Source: Sipunculus nudus (taxonomy: Eukaryota; Annelida; Sipuncula; Golfingiida; Sipunculidae). Taken from it: a stretch of DNA of 64,000 bases. A program made the translations under genes and the position numbers. The notes under the pieces are model-generated. The model did not search any database. It saw only the letters and a list, made by a program, of their open reading frames with translations, and was not told the origin of the DNA. Below are positions 58,501 through 64,000 of this stretch, one piece after another (the stretch's first letter is position 1; each line of letters opens with the position of its first letter). The stretch covers positions 39,028,659-39,092,658 of the forward strand of contig CM049313.1 in assembly GCA_026874595.1 (NCBI GenBank). Direction: 5' to 3'.

Positions 58501-58833
58501 AAAACACTGAAGAAGGCATACAGACACAGATGTGGCTTATTAAATCACTCAAGAAGGCAATCAGACACTCACGAAGCTGAAAAAAAAACACTGAAGAAGG
58601 CATACATACACAGAAGTGGCTGATTAAATCACTCAAAAAGGCACGCAGACACTCACGTAGCTGAAAAAAAACACTGAAGAAGGCTTACAGACACAGAAGT
58701 GGCTGATTAAATCACTCAAGAAGGCATACAGACACTGAAGTGGCTGATTAAATCACTCAAGAAGGCATGCAGACACTCACGTAGCTGGAAAACACTGAAG
58801 AAGGCATACAGGCACTGAAGTGGCTGATATAAT
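52583..58833 (+). repeat. 6.25-kb minisatellite of 41-bp units
   Basis: About 150 head-to-tail units, each 41 bp, of three main kinds that share the core 'gaaggcat.cagacac'. One continues 'agaagtggctgattaaatca', one 'tcacgtagctgaaaaaaaca' and one 'tcaagtagctgataaaatca'. The first two kinds often alternate, giving an 82-bp dimer. Long blocks recur with offsets of 1321 bp (52.64-53.96 into 53.96-55.28) and 1069 bp (54.57-55.6 into 55.64-56.7). Minus-strand frames of 63-94 residues come from the periodic sequence and are not proteins. It lies in the B1-A1 intron. Confidence 0.95.
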
Positions 58834-59925
58834 CGTTGAGACAACTACAGAAGTGAAATATTGATATGGAGACTGACTTGTTTTCATGTAACATTTAAAC
58901 TCTGCACTAACCCATACATTTGATCTAAAATCATGATACAGATAGCGTCCATCTCTTATACCTGTTTTTCGATGATCATTCAAAGTTTAGCCAAAACATC
59001 AAGGCTAGAAGATATTTTAAATTTTCTGACCAATCAATTGGAACTTCACTAAATCGATCTATTTAAAGTTAAAAGTCATAAAATTTATTAAATATAAATG
59101 CAAAATCACTCTAAATATCTTTTTAATTTATGCTAGACTTGAGATACGGTCTCTACTTTTCAATTTTCAAAGGCTTATTTTGAGACTGAAAAACAGATGT
59201 CATATCAGAAAATCAGAAAAGTAATCAAATTTTTATCCTTTGACTCCAAAACTTTAATAAACATGTTTTTTTTCTGACATCCTGCAATTTTCGAACAAAA
59301 TTAGAAATTAACATCTACCAAAATGTGACAAGAGAAGCACACAGGTAAGGTTTGCAAGCTGAGCGTCATGACCTGTGTGTCACTTATTTCCGTTTTGTGG
59401 ACACTTTAATTGTCGCAAAAGGTTGACATTTTATTTAAGCGACCACTTGTAGTACCGGTAAAATATTGCTAAGCCAAGTGAAGCCGAATGTTGTGTAGAA
59501 ACCAGTACATTGCATTACAATCTCGTGCAGAATTTTCTTGATTTGATCTTACTAACAAAATTTCCCGATGCGAAAAGCGCTTTCACTTTCCATACAAAGT
59601 TCCATACCAGTACAAAAATGTTTACCTACATCGGCTCAAAATCCCATACAGGCAACTATTTTTGACTGCCATGGAAAATCTCTAACAACATATGGCATTT
59701 CCCACGCTGACATATTGATAGATTTTTCGTTATTGCTTTAGGCTTCGTGCAGATGGCGCTTCAAACAAGTTTCTATTTACAAGCGGCTTCCATCGACTGG
59801 TATCGGCGGCGGCGAGCATACAGAGCTTACCTATGATCCAACCATTAAATTGCCAATATTGACCTTACTTCATTATCCCCCCCCCCCCGAGTTACAATGA
59901 TTTAACTTTGGTTTTATGGTTGATT
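58834..59925 (-). other. Intron DNA, no gene seen
   Basis: AT-rich sequence with a 12-base C-run at 59877-59888. No exon with both splice sites was recognised. Confidence 0.45.
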
Positions 59926-59929
59926 TCTA

Positions 59930-61096
59930 GGTTGGTTGGCTGTTTCATTGGCTTAAAGGGTTTTTGAGCTGGACCTATGACAAACAACCAACCCATTATA
60001 TGTTGGTTCTACAATAGATCACAAGCTTATTAAGGTGACTCCATGTTGAAGTGAGGCAACCTGAATGGTTTTAAAAATATGACAAATTTACATATACCTG
60101 ATACATTTACGTAGGGCCTCTCATAGAATTTTTTTATTCTTTTTTGTAAAGACTTAGCCCAATTAATTGAATTTCGAGACTTCCTTTACATATTGATATT
60201 TATAAGGATTTGCTGGGTGACTGTGGCATCTCAGTTTGAAATTTCAGTTTTATTCAATTGGTAAATTAACAGGTCTCTCAGGGGTATAAAGATCTTGTGT
60301 TTATAAAATAATGAAAAATAATGAATTAATGACTACATGTTTATGCATGGGCGTCAATACAGGGGGGATGTGGGTATATATCCCCCCCCCCCCACACACA
60401 CACTTTTTATGTAATCCTCCCCATGCTATTCAGATAATAATAGATATATATATTGAAAATGAAATATATTAATCATTAGAATTATAGACTTTAGTTCCAT
60501 TTCTGAGATTAATATGAAATATATTTCTAAACCTGGCATAGAATTATCATATACTGGAAACATAAAACTTGTTTAAGATAATCTAACGCCACTGACTATA
60601 TGGTCAAGGGGTATTAGAGCGTTCTCATCTCTGCCAACTGTATATCAATGAAATATGGCTCAAGCATCCAAAAATCATCTACCTTCACCCAGGGGGGAAA
60701 TGATTATCTTTTTGTCACTTTTACACAAAAATTTAATGATTTAATTTCCGGAGTTCTCTTCGCCAAGATCACAAAATATATGGATTATGTAGATAAGTAA
60801 AAGAGTAAAAGATGTATTTTCATTATTTGATTTCCATCATGGAAGCCATCTTCACCCCCCCCCCCCCCCATGCAGGGGACAAAAATACTATGAGAACAAC
60901 TATATGCACCATATTCTGGTGTAGTCATTTTCCTGCAGACTAATCGAGATATATTCGATATAGAGTATATATTCAAAGTAAAGCGTTCAGTTTAACATTA
61001 ATTTATTTGTTACATAGCAGGAACATATATAATTTTTTGTACTGATGACGCATTTTTACTTTAATTGGACTGTCTCAGATTTTCACCTGACCGAAT

Positions 61097-61148
<52 letters not shown>

Positions 61149-61720
61149 CATTGTATTGTAGCAGACAATGGGCATTCATTAGGAAGAATATACGTACCGT
61201 TTCTTGAAAATATCTTACAACTTTAAGAAAGGGTAGTACAAGCAAAAAAGGATTAAATAACAGAAGTTGGAGAAAAAGATTTATTGACAGTTCAAACAGC
61301 TTATGTATAATAAAAAATCTGGTTCTATTGGACATGTTGTATTCATGCTCGAATTCGACTGAAATGTCAGATATTTTGTATTAAAAAATGACTTTATTTT
61401 CATCATTAAGGTTCTGTATACTTCTTAAACCCAACCACCCTAAAATGCAGGTTAATCCGTAAATGCTTAACGAGTATTCTTGTGGCTTATATCTGACTTT
61501 TCTTAATATAGAAAAACTTGTAAAAACCCAAATACCTTTTTTTTACAATGCTATTGCATACCATAAACCGAGGTTTAATCAGTTTTCTCCTGTTCGTACT
61601 TTTCTGCTAACTTTCCTTGTGGATAACAGGCATAATTTTCATCATTACATGTTAGACTAACTATACCTAACTATGCCATGTATGTAACTTACCGTAATCC
61701 TACGACCATGTATATAAAAT
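59930..61720. repeat. Segmental duplication, copy 2 first block
   Basis: Paralogous to 25490-26560, with the same landmark order. This copy also holds C-runs at 60382-60393 and 60855-60869 and an (AT)n tract at 61099-61144, which are missing or short in the other copy. Confidence 0.75.
61099..61144. repeat. (AT)n microsatellite
   Basis: About 46 bp of AT dinucleotide. Confidence 0.95.
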
Positions 61721-61904
61721 TAAAAAGCAGATGTCTTATACTTACATATCCGGGATATAATTTTGCTCTCTCTCTCTCACATTGCTTCTATTCAAATCCT
61801 TATCCTCAGTTAAGCTTGAAAACTAACAAAATATTACAGCACAGCAGATAAATTTCGTAAAGAGGGGCCTAATAACGAAAACGATATATCACCTAAAACA
61901 AATA

Positions 61905-62650
61905 CTGGGTCCTCTGATCATCAGAAGTTATAGACACCTAAATAAACTGAAAAATGTTCTTCAGTAATTGATCCTGAAAAGAGGTCATGATGGGGTCAAG
62001 CACCTGTCACCGTCAGCCACCTCTGTTTCCCGGATATGAGCTTCATATTTTGGTTAAAATTGCGTAAGCGCCATTAAGTCGTAGTTTATGTTTGGTCTGG
62101 CTATTTGTGAAGCCGTCTCTCCTGTACAGACTTTCTCTTCTTCTTCTCCTCTTGTGTTGGTCACTAGGTGGCAGCACTGAGGATGACGGCAGCGACTGCT
62201 GTGATCAACCAGACCGCCGCCCCAGCACCACGCCTCTCGGAATTGTTTTTCCCTAAAACAGACAATTAATGTGAACATTAAGACTCTTAAGACTACAAGA
62301 AGCCGGAATGTCGAAGAAATCATTGGTACACTGCCATCAAGTGTTCCTGAACAATGTTTCATATATAATTACCACCCCGCTTAGGAGGTTATGATTTCTT
62401 TCCTGTCTGTAAAGCAGAAGATCGGTTTGTTTTGGCGGAGGTGTGCGCTCTACTGAGGGCAATTTCAGTTTGTTTTTAAGTAAAGGACCGCAATAACATT
62501 TCAAGTATCATTTCGCAAAAAAAAAGGAAAAGAAAGCCCGATTGGATTTTTTATGCGATAAATTAAAAGATCATAATCTTAGGATGAATATTTGAATTTT
62601 ATCATACCTATTAGGTCTATCTAGTCTATCAACAGATTAATTAAGGTTTT
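61905..62650. repeat. Segmental duplication, copy 2 second block
   Basis: Paralogous to 31770-32480 and 33190-33320. It has no counterpart of the 5-kb inverted repeat seen in copy 1. A CTCF-like CACTAGGTGGCAGCA lies at 62162-62176. Confidence 0.8.
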
Positions 62651-62925
62651 GTTCTAAGACACTTTTTCCAGAAATCATTGCGGGCGGGCGATTTGTTTTT
62701 TGTTTGTTTATCTTTCCGTGTATGTTTAATAAAAATGTCAAATTATCAAGGAAAAGCATGATAATAACAAATTTTTAAGTAAAAGCACTACATGACAAAT
62801 GGATAATATGTATTATAACTTTTTGAAAGCGGCTGGAACTCAAAATTGGTTTTCTTTAAAAAATTTTAAAAAAAAGAATGTTGATGATGGGGATTAAAAT
62901 TGACGAGGGCGATACCCAAGAACCA
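62650..62925. mobile_element. TA-type MITE, copy 3 (inverted, worn)
   Basis: 276 bp in the opposite orientation to 32832-33125, with 'aagcatgataataaca' and 'aagcactacatgaca' inside. The right end ...ACCCAAGAACCA is followed by TA. The left end (TGTTCTAAGACAC) is mutated. It lies at nearly the same spot in the duplicated segment as copy 1 but in reverse, so the insertions look independent. Confidence 0.65.
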
Positions 62926-63076
62926 TACTTTATTTTTATTTTTATTTATTTATTTTTTTTTATTTTGCCTTAACAGCAGAGTTGACAATCATTTGTAGTG
63001 GAACAGATGTATTAAACAGCCTACATACTATTACGAAATAATGATCGACTCTACTGGATAATCTATCAAAATAAGG

Positions 63077-63552
63077 CCGGCCATGCACGCACACAAGAAT
63101 TTGTTGCGCAACACGAGATATTTTTAAATATTTTTCGAAGGTGCAACCGCAGCGCCATCTGTCGGCAACTAAGATTGTGTATCAAGGCAGAAAGCGGCAA
63201 CTCTTGATCAAGATCTAAGGCCATAGATAAGGTTTGTTTATTTGTTGATATTTTTACATTTTTTCCCTTTATTAAAAATGTTCAGTTCTTAGAGTATCAA
63301 CGAACACAATTTGATTACATTAATTAAATATGAAGTGAACAATAAACTTTTGTCATATCTAATACTTATTGTTTACAAATGATCTATAGATATGTTATTC
63401 CTATGGCCTGTGTAACACCCCGACACCGAGAAACATGTTGCATAAAATAGAACATGTCCTGTTTCTTAAAACATGTTGCAGAATACTTTGAAAAAAAATT
63501 TGTCACACATATATGAAACATGTTGCGCAATATATCCCTAGTGTGTGGCCGG
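63077..63552. mobile_element. ~476-bp MITE with imperfect ~35-bp inverted repeats
   Basis: The left end CCGGCCATGCACGCACAC... with 'ttgttgcgcaaca' and the right end 'acatgttgcgcaat'...GTGTGTGGCCGG are inverted versions of each other. 'aacatgttgca' also recurs inside. No clear target duplication is seen, and the superfamily is not assigned. Confidence 0.55.
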
Positions 63553-63736
63553 TTTACAATTGATGACTACTTGTTCATGTTTTCCCTCTTATTACCGCCA
63601 CCCCCTAATAATCAAAGACTTGCACATAAAATATCATTACTATTTTATAAACAATGGTCCAATGCTACAAAAACCCGACGACAATGTTGACCGAAAATTA
63701 TAAACTACCTTGACCTTTAATGTTGTCTGAACTCAC

Positions 63737-63867
63737 CAGAGCAGTTGAGCATTCTTTTGACTGGTTTGAAGGCATGGTCATACAGCTTCTCTACAAAGCT
63801 GGCCGCGTAGATGTTACACTCAGTCTTTATAGCAGAACTGTGGCACATTTTAAGGCCGTCCACCGCC
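63737..63867 (-). CDS. Exon B1 of Cys-rich repeat gene
   Basis: 131 bp between CCTATGATTTTCAG and GTGAGT. Phases 2 to 1, coding for 43 whole residues with cysteines at 8, 17 and 42 (MCHSSAIKTEC ... RMLNC). It is the best paralogue of exon B3: same length, same phases, 23 of 43 identical residues, and paralogous intron downstream. It is the most upstream exon visible in the window, and the preceding A-type exon should lie beyond position 64000. The frame remains open for about 43 more codons upstream, but the acceptor and the loss of similarity there argue that this is intron. Confidence 0.75.
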
Positions 63868-64000
63868 CTGAAAATCATAGGAACAAACTCACCTTTATTT
63901 TTAGATATACATACATCTTTAAGGATTTTTGTAGTGTGTATCAATATTAAAATTAACGGTGGTGCCCCTCGAACTTTGGCATGGATCTCTGCGGCCACGT

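Larger units (their letters stand above)
38722..63867 (-). other. Partial gene: tandem Cys-rich modules, five exons
   Basis: Five exons in minus-strand order are B1 63737-63867, A1 50188-50332, B2 49685-49806, A2 45474-45609 and B3 38722-38852. Each is bounded by AG and GT sites. The phases run 2-1, 1-2, 2-1, 1-2, 2-1, and all split codons are sense codons. An A+B pair makes a 1-1 symmetric module with cysteine pattern C-x(7-12)-C-x(23-31)-C-x(8)-C-x(7-8)-C-x(18-24)-C. I infer an extracellular, mostly helical, disulfide-bonded repeat domain. The family is not recognised. Outer exons are missing. Introns are about 13.4, 0.38, 4.1 and 6.6 kb, full of mobile elements. An alternative is two adjacent paralogous genes. 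Confidence 0.7.

Noticed and set aside
52583-58833. CRISPR-like array
   Set aside because: There are no unique spacers between repeats. It is a head-to-tail minisatellite in animal DNA.

Overview
The window looks like a piece of animal chromosome, most likely from a bivalve or other mollusc. It is AT-rich and packed with dispersed and tandem repeats. Its genes are split by introns, it holds tRNA-derived SINEs, TA-flanked MITEs, LINE relics and an animal-type Helitron (Helentron) with an OTU domain, and its dispersed repeats carry the 'ggtcaaggtcaaggtc' style common in mollusc genomes. The taxon is inferred from this style, not proven. No bacterial features, CRISPR array, rRNA or convincing functional tRNA were seen.

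Layout. 1-3700: dispersed repeat ending in a decaying 148-bp tandem array. 4480-6960: tandem copies of a roughly 0.85-kb unit with AT microsatellites. 8230-15028 (minus): a nearly complete Helentron whose single long protein (coiled coil, cysteine-rich region, OTU protease, HUH Rep, PIF1 helicase, AP-like endonuclease) is broken by one frameshift near 12.38 kb. 16.1-22.6 kb: old satellite-like arrays with long C-tracts. 23.6-25.5 kb: a 1.83-kb repeat with 13-bp perfect terminal inverted repeats. 26.6-31.8 kb: a related long repeat in inverted orientation. 32-48 kb: MITEs, inverted repeat pairs, SINEs, and L1-like and CR1/L2-like LINE relics. 52.58-58.83 kb: a 6.25-kb minisatellite of 41-bp units with higher-order duplications.

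The most interesting host feature is a minus-strand gene running across 38.7-63.9 kb. I find five internal exons (63737-63867, 50188-50332, 49685-49806, 45474-45609, 38722-38852). They alternate between two types, B (intron phases 2 to 1) and A (phases 1 to 2), and every junction keeps the frame open. A plus B make a phase-symmetric 1-1 module of about 80-92 residues with six core cysteines, arranged as tandem repeats of what looks like an extracellular, mostly helical, disulfide-rich domain. I do not recognise the family. The first and third B exons are embedded in paralogous intron DNA (59.9-63.9 and 25.5-38.9 kb), so the protein repeat grew by segmental duplication. The 41-bp minisatellite, most MITEs, the SINEs and both LTR-like copies lie in this gene's introns. 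Its first and last exons lie outside the window or were not recognised.
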